From NCBI GenBank assembly GCA_036563245.1, contig DATCMU010000047.1:62001-126000 (forward strand): a stretch of 64,000 nucleotides of DNA, in the 5' to 3' direction. The notes below the pieces were generated by a model, which was not told the origin of the DNA, searched no databases, and saw only the letters and a list, made by a program, of their open reading frames with translations. A program made the translations under genes and the position numbers. The DNA comes from DATCMU01 sp036563245. GTDB lineage: Bacteria; Pseudomonadota; Alphaproteobacteria; Rhizobiales; Devosiaceae. Of this stretch, positions 25,102 to 32,791 are shown piece after piece. The number at the start of each line of letters is the position of its first letter. Position 1 is the first letter of the stretch.

Positions 25102-26252
25102 GCGACCGCATCCTGACCTGAACCACCGATCCAGGTGCGGCGCACCTGAAGGGTCTCCTGATCGACAAGGGCAAGGTCGGCATCGTGGCCCGGCGCGATC
25201 CGGCCGATCCGGTCGGACAGACCGAGAAATTCGGCCGGATAGAGCGACGCCATGCGCAGCGCTTCGACAAGCGGAAGGCCCAGCCGGCGATGGGTGTTGC
25301 GCACCGCCGACATCATGTCGAGATCCGATCCGGCGAGTGTGCCGTCCCTGGTTGCGCAGCGACCGTTGGATGCGACGATTTCGGTCCCGTAGAGCGTGAA
25401 ACTCTTGTCGGCAGCGCCGACCGTCCCCATGGCGTCCGTCACCAGCATGATCTTGCCGCGCGCCTTGGCATGGACTGCAACGCGAGCGGTAGCATCGTGC
25501 ACGTGATACCCGTCGACGATCATGCCGCACCAGGTCTCGGCATCGTCAAGCGCCGCGCCGACCACTCCGGGTTCTCGGCTGTTCATCGGCGACATCGCGT
25601 TGAAAAGGTGCGTGAACCCGCGCAGGCCGGCTTTCAGGCCCGTCCCGATCTGTTCGTAACTGGCCGCGGTGTGACCGGCGCAAACCAGTACGCCATGCCC
25701 GGCGAGGCTCGAGATAGCCGTCGGTTCCACGCGCTCCGGCGCCAGCGTCACCATGACCTTGCCCATGCCCGGGGCGTTATAGATTTCTTCAAGTTCCGCG
25801 CCATAGGGCAAGAAATAGTCGGGCCGGTGAACGCCCTTGCGCTCCGGGCTCAGGCACGGGCCTTCGAAATGGATGCCGCGCACGCCAGGCAACCGCTGCG
25901 CGATCGCGGCGCGCATTGCGTCCGCCGCTTCGCGCATGATCGCGGGGGTATCCGTTATCAGCGTCGGCATGAGCGTGGTGGTGCCGAAGCGCCTGTGCCC
26001 CTCGACGATGGTTCGTAATCCCTCGACGGTGCGGTCGTTGTTGAACATCACGCCACCGCCGCCGTTCACCTGGACGTCAACGAAACCGGGAACCAGCAAA
26101 TGGCCATTCAGGTCCTCGATCTCGGCGCCGTCGGGCAATGCCGCGTCACTGGCAAGGATCGATGAAATTCTGCCGGCATCGATCAGAACGGTTCTGCGGC
26201 CGACGATCTCGTCACCGTCGAAAACCTCCGCATTTCGAAGGGCGAGCACCAT
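25098..26252 (-). CDS. nagA: N-acetylglucosamine-6-phosphate deacetylase
   Basis: 384-residue amidohydrolase converting GlcNAc-6-P to GlcN-6-P and acetate. Metal and catalytic positions are conserved and fall close to the E. coli numbering: Glu130 in GIHFEGP, His194 in CAGHTAAS, His215 in GFTHLFNAM and Asp273 in LVTDAMGT. The start is the ATG at 26252, which overlaps the upstream stop as TGATG; a TTG three bases earlier is less likely. Central gene of the nag-type operon. Confidence 0.93.
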   Translation of the reverse strand: MVLALRNAEVFDGDEIVGRRTVLIDAGRISSILASDAALPDGAEIEDLNGHLLVPGFVDVQVNGGGGVMFNNDRTVEGLRTIVEGHRRFGTTTLMPTLITDTPAIMREAADAMRAAIAQRLPGVRGIHFEGPCLSPERKGVHRPDYFLPYGAELEEIYNAPGMGKVMVTLAPERVEPTAISSLAGHGVLVCAGHTAASYEQIGTGLKAGLRGFTHLFNAMSPMNSREPGVVGAALDDAETWCGMIVDGYHVHDATARVAVHAKARGKIMLVTDAMGTVGAADKSFTLYGTEIVASNGRCATRDGTLAGSDLDMMSAVRNTHRRLGLPLVEALRMASLYPAEFLGLSDRIGRIAPGHDADLALVDQETLQVRRTWIGGSGQDAVA

Positions 26253-27298
26253 CAACGTGTCTCCGTCACCTTCTTGAGATGCTGGGGCTTGTCCGGGTCG
26301 AGGCCTCGCGTCAGGGAAAGGTCGCTCGCCATCCTGTAGAACGACTGGACTGCAGCCAGCGGCGCGGTCGCCGGATGCATTCCGGGAACCACCGGGAGCA
26401 CACCCTCCCCGCTCGCGCCTTCAAAGGCCGGAAAGACGTCCGCGCCCGCGCCCCTCAGGACATCGACAATCTTCTTCACGCTTTCCAGCGTGGCATCGTT
26501 TTGTCCGACCACGAGTACCGGGAAACGCTCCTGAAGCAGGCCAAGCGGACCATGCATGATTTCCGCGGAACTGACCGCCTCGGCATGCATCGCGCTCGTC
26601 TCCTTGAGCTTGAGCGCCATTTCGGCGACTGCGGCCAGCCCCTGCCCGCGTCCAACGGCGAAGACGCTGCCGCCCGCGGCGAGCGAGGGAATGGCCGCGG
26701 ACCAATCCAGCCCGGCCGCCTTCCCGAGATCCTGTGGAATCGCAGCAACGGCGCGAGAGAAAGCCGCATCGTCGAGAACCGCGGACACAAGTTGCGCGCT
26801 TGCGGCGAGCGAAGCCAGAAACGACTTGGTGGCCGCGACGCTGATTTCAGGCCCCGCATGCAGCGGCAGGACGACGTGAGCCGCCTCCGCGACCGGCGAC
26901 TGCTCGACATTGACCATGGCCACAACGGTTGCCCCGCGCCTGGCGGCCCATTTGGCGCCCGCCACCAGGTCCGGGCTTTGTCCGGATTGGGAGATGACCA
27001 GAAACAGTACCTCGGTCAGGTCCATCCCCGCCTCGTAGACCGAAGCGATGGAGGGCGGCAGCGAGACTGCAGGAAGACCGAGATGGATCTGGGCCAGGTA
27101 TTGGGCATAGGTGGCGGCGTGGTCGGAACTGCCGCGCGCGCATGTCATGAGCATGCGCAACCGGCTACCCCGAATCCGCCTTGCCAGCGCATCGACGCTC
27201 GAGCGATTGGCGGAAAGCATCCGGGCGATCCGATCCGGCGCCTCCGCCGCTTCATTCTCCATCATCGTCCGGCCTGTCATTGCCGCGGCATCACTCAT
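26252..27298 (-). CDS. SIS-domain sugar-phosphate deaminase (NagB-II type)
   Basis: About 348 residues with two SIS domains, as in GlmS C-termini, AgaS and the NagB-II glucosamine-6-phosphate deaminases. First SIS: MLMTCARGSSDHAATYAQYL and FLVISQSGQSPDLVAGAKWA. Second SIS: VFAVGRGQGLAAVAEMALKLKETSAMHAEAVSSAEIMHGPLGLL. The E-x-x-H-A-E/HGP pattern is typical of the deaminase/isomerase fold. It would turn GlcN-6-P into fructose-6-P and ammonia, replacing classical NagB. I chose ATG 27298; a GTG at 27316 overlapping the GntR stop (GTGA) is an alternative. The next gene is NagA, overlapping by one base. Confidence 0.87.
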   Translation of the reverse strand: MSDAAAMTGRTMMENEAAEAPDRIARMLSANRSSVDALARRIRGSRLRMLMTCARGSSDHAATYAQYLAQIHLGLPAVSLPPSIASVYEAGMDLTEVLFLVISQSGQSPDLVAGAKWAARRGATVVAMVNVEQSPVAEAAHVVLPLHAGPEISVAATKSFLASLAASAQLVSAVLDDAAFSRAVAAIPQDLGKAAGLDWSAAIPSLAAGGSVFAVGRGQGLAAVAEMALKLKETSAMHAEAVSSAEIMHGPLGLLQERFPVLVVGQNDATLESVKKIVDVLRGAGADVFPAFEGASGEGVLPVVPGMHPATAPLAAVQSFYRMASDLSLTRGLDPDKPQHLKKVTETR

Positions 27299-27312
27299 CG
27301 TCAGGGTTACCT

Positions 27313-28068
27313 TCACATCTTCAGTTCGGCGACGAAGTCATAGCTGTCGCCGCGATAATGGGAGCGCACATATTCGATTGGCCGGCCGTCGGAGAGGAAC
27401 GACTGCTGCTCGATGAACAGGCCCGCGGACCCCGGCGCGACGCCGAGAAGCCTGGCCTGCTCCATGTCCAGGAGTTCGGCGCGCAATCGCTGCATGGCCC
27501 GCACGGGGCGCATGTCCATCTCGGTGAGGTGCGAATAGAGCGATTTGCCGATATCCGCGCCTTCGGGAAGAATTTCCGAGGGCACGCAGGTGAGTTCGAG
27601 GCACATCGGCTTCTTGTTCGCATAGCGAACGCGATAGAGCCGGGTCACCTGGGCGCCCGGCCTGAGTTCCAGCATGTCGGCTTCCACCGGCATCGAGGGC
27701 CCGGTGTGCCGGTCCAGCATCTTGTATTCGGGTTCCATGCCGCGTGCCCACATGTCCTCGGAAAAGCTCGTAGGGGCCTTGAGCGTCATCTCGATACGGC
27801 GGCTGACGAAGGTGCCCGCGCCGTGGCGCTGCACCAGCAGACCCTCACCCACAAGACCACGAATGGCATTGCGGACCGTGACGCGGGAGACACCGAGCGC
27901 CTGGGCAAGATCGCGCTCGGGCGGCAGTGCGTCGTCGTCTCCAAGCCTTCCGTCCTCGATCACGAAGCGGATGGCGCGCTGAATGCGGTGGTAGAGCGGC
28001 GTATAACCGCCGTCATGCCCTTCCACATGCTCTTTCAGCACTTCGATGAGCTCGTCGAGACGCCCCAC
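27313..28068 (-). CDS. GntR/HutC-family regulator, NagR/DasR-like
   Basis: About 251 residues: winged HTH (YHRIQRAIRFVIEDGRLGDDDALPPERDLAQALGVSRVTVRNAIRGLVGEGLLVQRHGAGTFV) plus a UTRA effector domain (ending RPIEYVRSHYRGDSYDF). UTRA regulators of nag operons bind GlcN-6-P or GlcNAc-6-P. The GTG at 28068 is preferred: GAGGGAG lies seven to eight bases upstream. The ATG at 28110 has no Shine-Dalgarno sequence and sits inside an inverted-repeat element. The coupled genes downstream are the deaminase, NagA, ROK kinase and CutC. Divergent from the glycosylasparaginase gene; the 350 bp between carry several symmetrical GGT/ACC elements. Confidence 0.88.
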   Translation of the reverse strand: MGRLDELIEVLKEHVEGHDGGYTPLYHRIQRAIRFVIEDGRLGDDDALPPERDLAQALGVSRVTVRNAIRGLVGEGLLVQRHGAGTFVSRRIEMTLKAPTSFSEDMWARGMEPEYKMLDRHTGPSMPVEADMLELRPGAQVTRLYRVRYANKKPMCLELTCVPSEILPEGADIGKSLYSHLTEMDMRPVRAMQRLRAELLDMEQARLLGVAPGSAGLFIEQQSFLSDGRPIEYVRSHYRGDSYDFVAELKM

Positions 28069-28099
28069 AGCCTGCTCCCTCTTGCGATCTGCTCGTCGC

Positions 28100-28109
28100 G
28101 TTGAATGCA
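28100..28109. repeat. GTTGAATGCA element, left copy
   Basis: GTTGAATGCA, present again in inverted orientation at 28271-28280. The left copy covers the upstream ATG (28110) of the GntR frame, so it likely lies in the 5' leader or promoter of that gene. Confidence 0.4.
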
Positions 28110-28115
28110 TTTAAG

Positions 28116-28132
28116 ACCAAAATAGTACCACT
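28116..28132. promoter_or_regulatory. Putative GntR operator A
   Basis: ACCAAAATAGTACCACT: two ACCA half-sites 11 bp apart. It matches operator B (read on the other strand) in 13 of 17 positions. Located upstream of the GntR gene. Confidence 0.45.
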
Positions 28133-28154
28133 AGGCAAGCCCTGTTACTCATGA

Positions 28155-28171
28155 ATTGGTCTCATATTGGT
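28155..28171. promoter_or_regulatory. Putative GntR operator B
   Basis: ATTGGTCTCATATTGGT on the plus strand (ACCAATATGAGACCAAT on the minus strand). The GGT half-sites are again 11 bp apart, in inverse orientation to site A. Confidence 0.45.
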
Positions 28172-28244
28172 ATTTCGATAGTTTTCCTTGGTTTGCAGGT
28201 AATTGGGCAATATGGTTGGCATCCGCCCCGGTTCGGGACCTCAT

Positions 28245-28259
28245 AAGGTATGATACCTT
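28245..28259. promoter_or_regulatory. Perfect 15-bp palindrome (GGTAT-N-ATACC)
   Basis: AAGGTAT-G-ATACCTT, perfect 7-bp arms around one base. The GGT...ACC layout resembles HutC/DasR-type GntR operators. It is placed 158 bp before the glycosylasparaginase gene. Confidence 0.5.
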
Positions 28260-28269
28260 TGCCGAGTAT

Positions 28270-28298
28270 TTGCATTCAACACATTGAAATGTATGCAA
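28270..28298. repeat. Nested inverted repeats before glycosylasparaginase
   Basis: Outer arms TTGCAT (28270-28275) and ATGCAA (28293-28298). Inside lies ACATT-GA-AATGT (28281-28292). The left part contains the inverted copy of GTTGAATGCA. It may be a second operator type or a promoter element for the gene at 28417. Confidence 0.4.
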
Positions 28299-28416
28299 GT
28301 TGAGCAGCGCGGGCGCGCGAATGAAACGGGCGGTCAGAGGACCCACATACGGGCCATCAGGTCATTGAAACGGACAGTAGGCGGATGCAGATGCCCACAT
28401 CATTGCGGATACGGTC

Positions 28417-29340
28417 ATGATCCTGTTGGCAAACTCGGAGGGCGCCCCGGGAATTTCCGCCAGCGCCGCGGCGCTGCGCGCCGGCAAGCCCGCGCTCGAC
28501 GCGCTAGAGGCGGGCATTCGCCTGGTGGAGGCGGATCCGAAAGTGCGAAGCGTCGGCCGCGGCGGCTGGCCGAACATTCTGGGTCAGGTCGAACTCGACG
28601 CGGCGGTGATGGACGGAACCACCCTGAGAACCGGCGCGGTCGGCGCACTGGCCGGCTATCTGCATCCGGTCAGCGTGGCGCGCGCCGTCATGGAACGGCT
28701 TCCACATGAGTTGCTGGTTGGCGCTGGTGCTGCCCGATTCGCGCAGGAGATTGGCGCGGATCGCGACAGCAATCTGATCGCGGACTCGGCTCGAACCTGG
28801 CGCGAACTCATCAAGCACGAAGCGGGCCCACACGCCATTGACCGGCTCGACAACATGGCACTGATCGATCTTTGCCGCGCCGCGATGGACCCCGAGCGCG
28901 TGCGCGACACCACGGTCTATCTGGGCCGGGACGCGGCCGGCGGACTTGCATCGGCCACCAGCACCTCGGGATGGGCGTGGAAATATCCGGGGCGGCTTGG
29001 CGACAGTCCGATCATCGGCGCCGGCTCCTATGCCGACAGTGCCTATGGCGCGGCCGCGTGCACCCATACTGGCGAGATGACGATACGCGCGGGCACCGCC
29101 CGTTCGATCGTGCTCTATCTCAAGATGGGCCTGTCGCTCCGGGACGCGGTGGACGAGGCCGTGAAGGACCTGGCCCGGTTGCGCGGCGGCATGCTGGCCG
29201 GCGTGGTGATACACGCCATCGACGCCAGGGGCACCGCCCGGGTCGTCGCGGTCAATTGCGACGGCGACATCCGCTACTGGATATGGACACCGGATATGCA
29301 GGCGCCTGAACTCAGGGCGGCCGAGCACCAGGAAATCTGA
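28417..29340 (+). CDS. Glycosylasparaginase-like Ntn hydrolase
   Basis: 307-residue N-terminal-nucleophile hydrolase of the asparaginase-2 family. The precursor is expected to self-cleave before Thr165 in ERVRDTTVYLG, where the Asp-Thr bond marks the family site. Downstream TSTSGWAWKYPGRLGDSPIIGAGSYAD closely follows the glycosylasparaginase pattern (G-R-x-GDSP-x-GAG-x-YAD), more than that of isoaspartyl peptidases. N-terminal SVGRGGWPNILGQVELDAAVMDG fits bacterial relatives. The enzyme would split GlcNAc-Asn to aspartate and 1-amino-GlcNAc (giving GlcNAc and ammonia). Its position opposite the nag operon supports this. No signal peptide, so it is cytoplasmic. A Shine-Dalgarno sequence is not evident. 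Confidence 0.82.
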   Translation: MILLANSEGAPGISASAAALRAGKPALDALEAGIRLVEADPKVRSVGRGGWPNILGQVELDAAVMDGTTLRTGAVGALAGYLHPVSVARAVMERLPHELLVGAGAARFAQEIGADRDSNLIADSARTWRELIKHEAGPHAIDRLDNMALIDLCRAAMDPERVRDTTVYLGRDAAGGLASATSTSGWAWKYPGRLGDSPIIGAGSYADSAYGAAACTHTGEMTIRAGTARSIVLYLKMGLSLRDAVDEAVKDLARLRGGMLAGVVIHAIDARGTARVVAVNCDGDIRYWIWTPDMQAPELRAAEHQEI

Positions 29341-29376
29341 TCCTGCCCCGGGTATGGCACCACCCGCGCCTGCGGG

Positions 29377-30111
29377 TCAGAATCCACCCGCCACGCGCAG
29401 GACGGCGCCCGTGACGTAGGACGCGTCATCGCTGAGCAGCCACAGGATCGCCCTGGCGATTTCCTCCGGCTCTGCGAGACGCTGCATGGGGATACGAGAG
29501 CGCACGCGCTCAGGCCTCCCCGGCTCACCGGCACGGGCGTGAATTTCGGTGAGGGTCGAACCCGGCGCCACGGCGTTTACGCGCACGCCCCTGTCCGCGA
29601 CCTCACGCGCCAGGCCAATGGTGAACGCGTCGATTGCCGCCTTGGATGCGGCATAGTGGACGTATTCGCCTGGCGCGCCCGTGGTCGCCGCCACAGACGA
29701 CAGATTGACGATGGCGCCGCCCGACGGCCCGAACCGGCGCAGCGCTTCCTGTGCACACAGCATAGTGCCGATGACGTTGGTATCGAACACAGAGCGAAAC
29801 ACCGCCGGATCGGCGGCGGAAAACGATCCTATCGGTCCGGTGGTCCCGGCATTGTTGACCAGGGCGACGATCTCGCCAAACTCATCCGCCGCCCGGTCGA
29901 AGATCCGCGCGACATCGTCTTGCCGGCCGACATCGCCCTGCATCGCGACCGCATGCCCGCCCCCGGCACGAATTTCGGCGACCACCGCATCCGCTGCTTG
30001 CCCATCATGCTGATAGTTCACGCATACCCGGTAGCCACCCGCCGCGGCCAGCCGCGCCGTCGCCGCGCCAATGCCCCGACTGGCGCCCGTAATCAGTATT
30101 GCCTTGCTCAA
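29377..30111 (-). CDS. SDR-family oxidoreductase
   Basis: About 244-residue classical SDR. Cofactor motif ILITGASRGIGAATARLAA, VNNAGTTGPI, catalytic Ser in NLSSVAATTG, Y-x3-K in EYVHYAASKAAID, and a C-terminal ASYVTGAVLRVAGGF. The TTG at 30111 is chosen because it gives LSKAILITG and has GAAGGG eight bases upstream; the longer frame upstream is shadow sequence. FabG-like or glucose-1-dehydrogenase-like SDRs look the same, so the substrate is open. It is convergent with the glycosylasparaginase and divergent from the LysR gene at 30358, which may regulate it. Confidence 0.85.
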   Translation of the reverse strand: MSKAILITGASRGIGAATARLAAAGGYRVCVNYQHDGQAADAVVAEIRAGGGHAVAMQGDVGRQDDVARIFDRAADEFGEIVALVNNAGTTGPIGSFSAADPAVFRSVFDTNVIGTMLCAQEALRRFGPSGGAIVNLSSVAATTGAPGEYVHYAASKAAIDAFTIGLAREVADRGVRVNAVAPGSTLTEIHARAGEPGRPERVRSRIPMQRLAEPEEIARAILWLLSDDASYVTGAVLRVAGGF

Positions 30112-30357
30112 GTCACAGCCCTTCTCGTTTCTTGAATGTTCCGCCGTGGGGCCCTCCCCGCGTGAGCGCACGCACGTCAGGAAATTCCTGCCGCGCCATA
30201 CAGTCAATCGACTTGCGCCTTTACGCCCGATACACCTGCCATTGCACCCGGCGCCGGAAATCACGGCATGCTTTTCGCGCGGCCCGGGGCAAAGCGAACC
30301 CGGCAAGCGAACGCCAGCCACGTGGCAACGCAACGCCAAACGACGCGGTGAAGACGA

Positions 30358-31245
30358 ATGGCGCTACAACTTCCCCCACTCGCGGCCCTCAGGCTTTTTG
30401 AATCGGCGGGCAGGCATGAAAGTTTCAAGATTGCTGCGGAAGAACTCCACCTGACACCCAGCGCGGTCAGTCACGGCATCGTGTCGCTGGAGCGTTGGCT
30501 TGGCGTCAGGCTGTTCGAGCGGCGCAACAATGGGGTGGTGCTCACCGACGCGGGCCGCGACTACCTGCCGTTCGTTTCCGAGGCGCTGGCCACAATCGCG
30601 GTGGGCACACGGCGGGTTCCGAGCACCCGCGGCATCCATCGCGTCTCGGTGAGCGTGGCGCCGACCTTCGCCGCCCGCTGGCTTCTTCCGCGCCTGCCCG
30701 AGTTCCGCGAACTGCACCCGCAAATCGAACTGGTCATCGACACCGTGCACCGCCAGGTCGGACTGCCGGTCGACAATGTCGACCTGGCCGTGCGGATGGC
30801 ACGCGCGCCCTGGCCGGACCTGGTTTCGACCCGCCTGTTCGGGGAACGCCTCGTGCCGGTTTGCGCACCCTCGTTTCTCGCCCGCCATGAAATCCATTCA
30901 TTGCAAGACGTTGCCGGCTTGCCGCAGCTTCATGTCTCGGCAGCCACCGAGGACTGGGCGGCCTGGATGGCCGCGGTCGGCCTCGATCCGCATGACGCCA
31001 GACCCACGCTGACCTTTGACACCATCCACATGGCTGCGGATGCGGCGGAAGCGGGCCTGGGAGTGGCCATCGGGCGCCTGCCGCTGATCGACCGACAGCT
31101 CCGGGAGGGGCGACTGGTGCACGCGGTTCCCGACATCGTGGACGCCACAACCGGATACTGGCTTGTGGAAGGCCCGGACGCAGCGAACCGGCGCGAGGTC
31201 TCAGCGTTTGCGCAATGGCTGATCGGCTGCAGCATCCCTGAGTGA
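30358..31245 (+). CDS. LysR-type regulator (GcvA-like)
   Basis: 295-residue LysR transcription factor. HTH in ALRLFESAGRHESFKIAAEELHLTPSAVSHGIVSLERWLGVRLFERR; effector domain follows with SVAPTFAARWLLPRLPEFRELHPQIELVIDT. The GcvA subgroup often controls amino-acid or acyl-CoA genes. A 25-bp palindrome spans its stop codon and precedes a four-gene operon on the same strand. That is the most likely target, along with the divergent SDR. Confidence 0.87.
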   Translation: MALQLPPLAALRLFESAGRHESFKIAAEELHLTPSAVSHGIVSLERWLGVRLFERRNNGVVLTDAGRDYLPFVSEALATIAVGTRRVPSTRGIHRVSVSVAPTFAARWLLPRLPEFRELHPQIELVIDTVHRQVGLPVDNVDLAVRMARAPWPDLVSTRLFGERLVPVCAPSFLARHEIHSLQDVAGLPQLHVSAATEDWAAWMAAVGLDPHDARPTLTFDTIHMAADAAEAGLGVAIGRLPLIDRQLREGRLVHAVPDIVDATTGYWLVEGPDAANRREVSAFAQWLIGCSIPE

Positions 31246-31261
31246 ATGAATTTCACTCAGG
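31237..31261. promoter_or_regulatory. 25-bp hyphenated palindrome, likely LysR operator
   Basis: CCTGAGTGAA-TGAAT-TTCACTCAGG: perfect 10-bp arms and a 5-bp centre. It contains T (31243) and A (31255) with 11 bases between, symmetric about the same centre (31249). It covers the LysR stop codon and ends 73 bp before the crotonase start. A hairpin role in the mRNA is the alternative. Confidence 0.6.
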
Positions 31262-31334
31262 CGGCATTGCAATTCGTTTGCGACAGACAACCGGCGCGCC
31301 GCATTCTCCCGTCATCGACACGCAAGGGGGAAGC

Positions 31335-32159
31335 ATGGTCACCACAGAGCGGACGCTGCTGCGCAGGGACGAAGGCGGTATCAGCATCCTGACAATCAAC
31401 CGGCCGGATCGGCTGAACGCCCTCGATCACACGACCATCGATGCAATGCTTGTGGCGCTTGACGAGATTGCCGAGACCCCGGACCTGCGGGTGGTGGTGT
31501 TGACCGGTTCCGGCGACAGGGCCTTCAGCGCGGGCGCGGATATTTTCGGTCTCGCCAACAGCGTGGGCAAAGGGCCTGAGGCGACGACGCGTGAATTCTG
31601 CGAACGCGGGCAACGCCTCACTGCCCGGATCGAGAACTATCCCAAACCGATCATCTTGGCGGTCAATGGCCTTGCCTATGGCGCAGGCTGCGAAATCACC
31701 GAAGCCGCCGCACTGGCGGTCGCCAGCGACCGCGCCCTGTTCGCCAAGCCCGAGATCGACCTTGGCTTCGCGCCGCCCTTCGGCGGCACGCAGCGTCTGC
31801 CACGCCTGGCGGGGCGCAAGCGCGCGATGGCCATGATCCTGACCGGCGAGCCAATTACGGCGCAGTGCGCGGCGGATATCGGCCTGGTGAACCGGGTCGT
31901 TCCCCAGGACCAGCTCCTTGATGAAGCCCTCGCCATGGCACGGCGCATCGCCTCAAAGAGCCAGATCGCGGTGGGGGCGGCGTTGACCGCGGTTACCCGG
32001 GGACTGAACGTGGCCATTTCCGAGGGCCTGGCCATCGAGGCCATGCAGTTCCGGATTGCCGCGGGTTCCGGCGCCATGACAGCCGCCGTCAATCACTTCG
32101 TCGAGCGCCACTCCCGCGTCGCAAGCCGGCAGGCCGCAGGCCAGGACGAGGGCCGATGA
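31335..32159 (+). CDS. Enoyl-CoA hydratase/isomerase family protein
   Basis: 274-residue crotonase-fold protein. Oxyanion-hole motif SAGADIFGLANS and the second GLAYGAGCEITEAAALAVASDRALFAKPEIDLGFAPPFGGTQRLPR carry the usual acyl-CoA binding pattern; the Glu in CEITEAA and in KPEIDLG align with catalytic positions. ATG 31335 has AAGGGGG upstream; the longer frame to 31242 covers the operator. First gene of the coupled operon at 31335-34595. It may hydrate or cleave an acyl-CoA in a ring-opening pathway. Confidence 0.87.
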   Translation: MVTTERTLLRRDEGGISILTINRPDRLNALDHTTIDAMLVALDEIAETPDLRVVVLTGSGDRAFSAGADIFGLANSVGKGPEATTREFCERGQRLTARIENYPKPIILAVNGLAYGAGCEITEAAALAVASDRALFAKPEIDLGFAPPFGGTQRLPRLAGRKRAMAMILTGEPITAQCAADIGLVNRVVPQDQLLDEALAMARRIASKSQIAVGAALTAVTRGLNVAISEGLAIEAMQFRIAAGSGAMTAAVNHFVERHSRVASRQAAGQDEGR

Positions 32160-32791
32160 GTGCCCCCATCGAGTTCTGGTTCGACTTCAGTTCGCCCTAC
32201 GCCTATTTCGCGGCCATGGAAATCGAGCGGCGCCTCGACCGTTTTGGCCGTCCTCTAGCCTGGCGGCCGTTCCTGCTCGGCGTCGCCTTTCAACGCACCG
32301 GCATGGTTCCGATGGTCGACATACCCATGCGCGGCGACTACACGCACCGGGACTGTACGCGGATTGCCCGGATGCTGGGCGTTCCATTCCATTTTCCGCC
32401 TGACCATCCCTTCGGCTCGCAGGTTGCGGCCCGCGCGTTCTACTGGTTCGAAATCCATATGCCCCAGGCCGCCACACGCTTCGCGCGCGCCGTATTTTCG
32501 AGATATTACGGCGACGGGCGCGACGTCAGGACCATCGAGGGCGTGCTCGAGATTGCTTCCGAATTCGATTGCGACCTGGGCGCTCTCGCCGAGTGGCTGC
32601 CAGGCAGCGAGGCCAAAGCCCTGTTGCGCGCGCGATGCAGCGAAGCTCTGGCCAAGGGCGTGTTCGGTTCGCCCTTCCTGATCATGGACGATGAACCGTT
32701 CTGGGGATGGGACAGGATCCCGATGGCGGCCCATTGGCTGGAGCATGGCACTTGGGACGACCGGTCGCGCACCGACAAGGAGGCCATATGA
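32156..32791 (+). CDS. HCCA isomerase-like / DsbA-fold protein
   Basis: 211-residue protein of the 2-hydroxychromene-2-carboxylate isomerase family (kappa-GST/DsbA fold). N-terminal motif EFWFDFSSPYAYFAAMEIERRL carries the family's Ser-Pro pair at the glutathione site. FGSPFLIMDDEPFWGWDRIP near the C-terminus is also characteristic. Known members use glutathione in naphthalene breakdown; many others act on unrelated compounds. ATGA overlap with the crotonase gene and with the thioesterase gene. Confidence 0.85.
   Translation: MSAPIEFWFDFSSPYAYFAAMEIERRLDRFGRPLAWRPFLLGVAFQRTGMVPMVDIPMRGDYTHRDCTRIARMLGVPFHFPPDHPFGSQVAARAFYWFEIHMPQAATRFARAVFSRYYGDGRDVRTIEGVLEIASEFDCDLGALAEWLPGSEAKALLRARCSEALAKGVFGSPFLIMDDEPFWGWDRIPMAAHWLEHGTWDDRSRTDKEAI

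Noticed and set aside
25102..25530. Open-frame extension of the ROK kinase over nagA
   Set aside because: The true kinase start MIHCFDIGG overlaps the nagA stop as ATGA; upstream sequence is shadow.
28321..28368. 15-codon ORF in the leader of the glycosylasparaginase gene
   Set aside because: It begins with ATG and is in frame, but has no ribosome-binding site or regulatory codon run; nothing supports a leader peptide.
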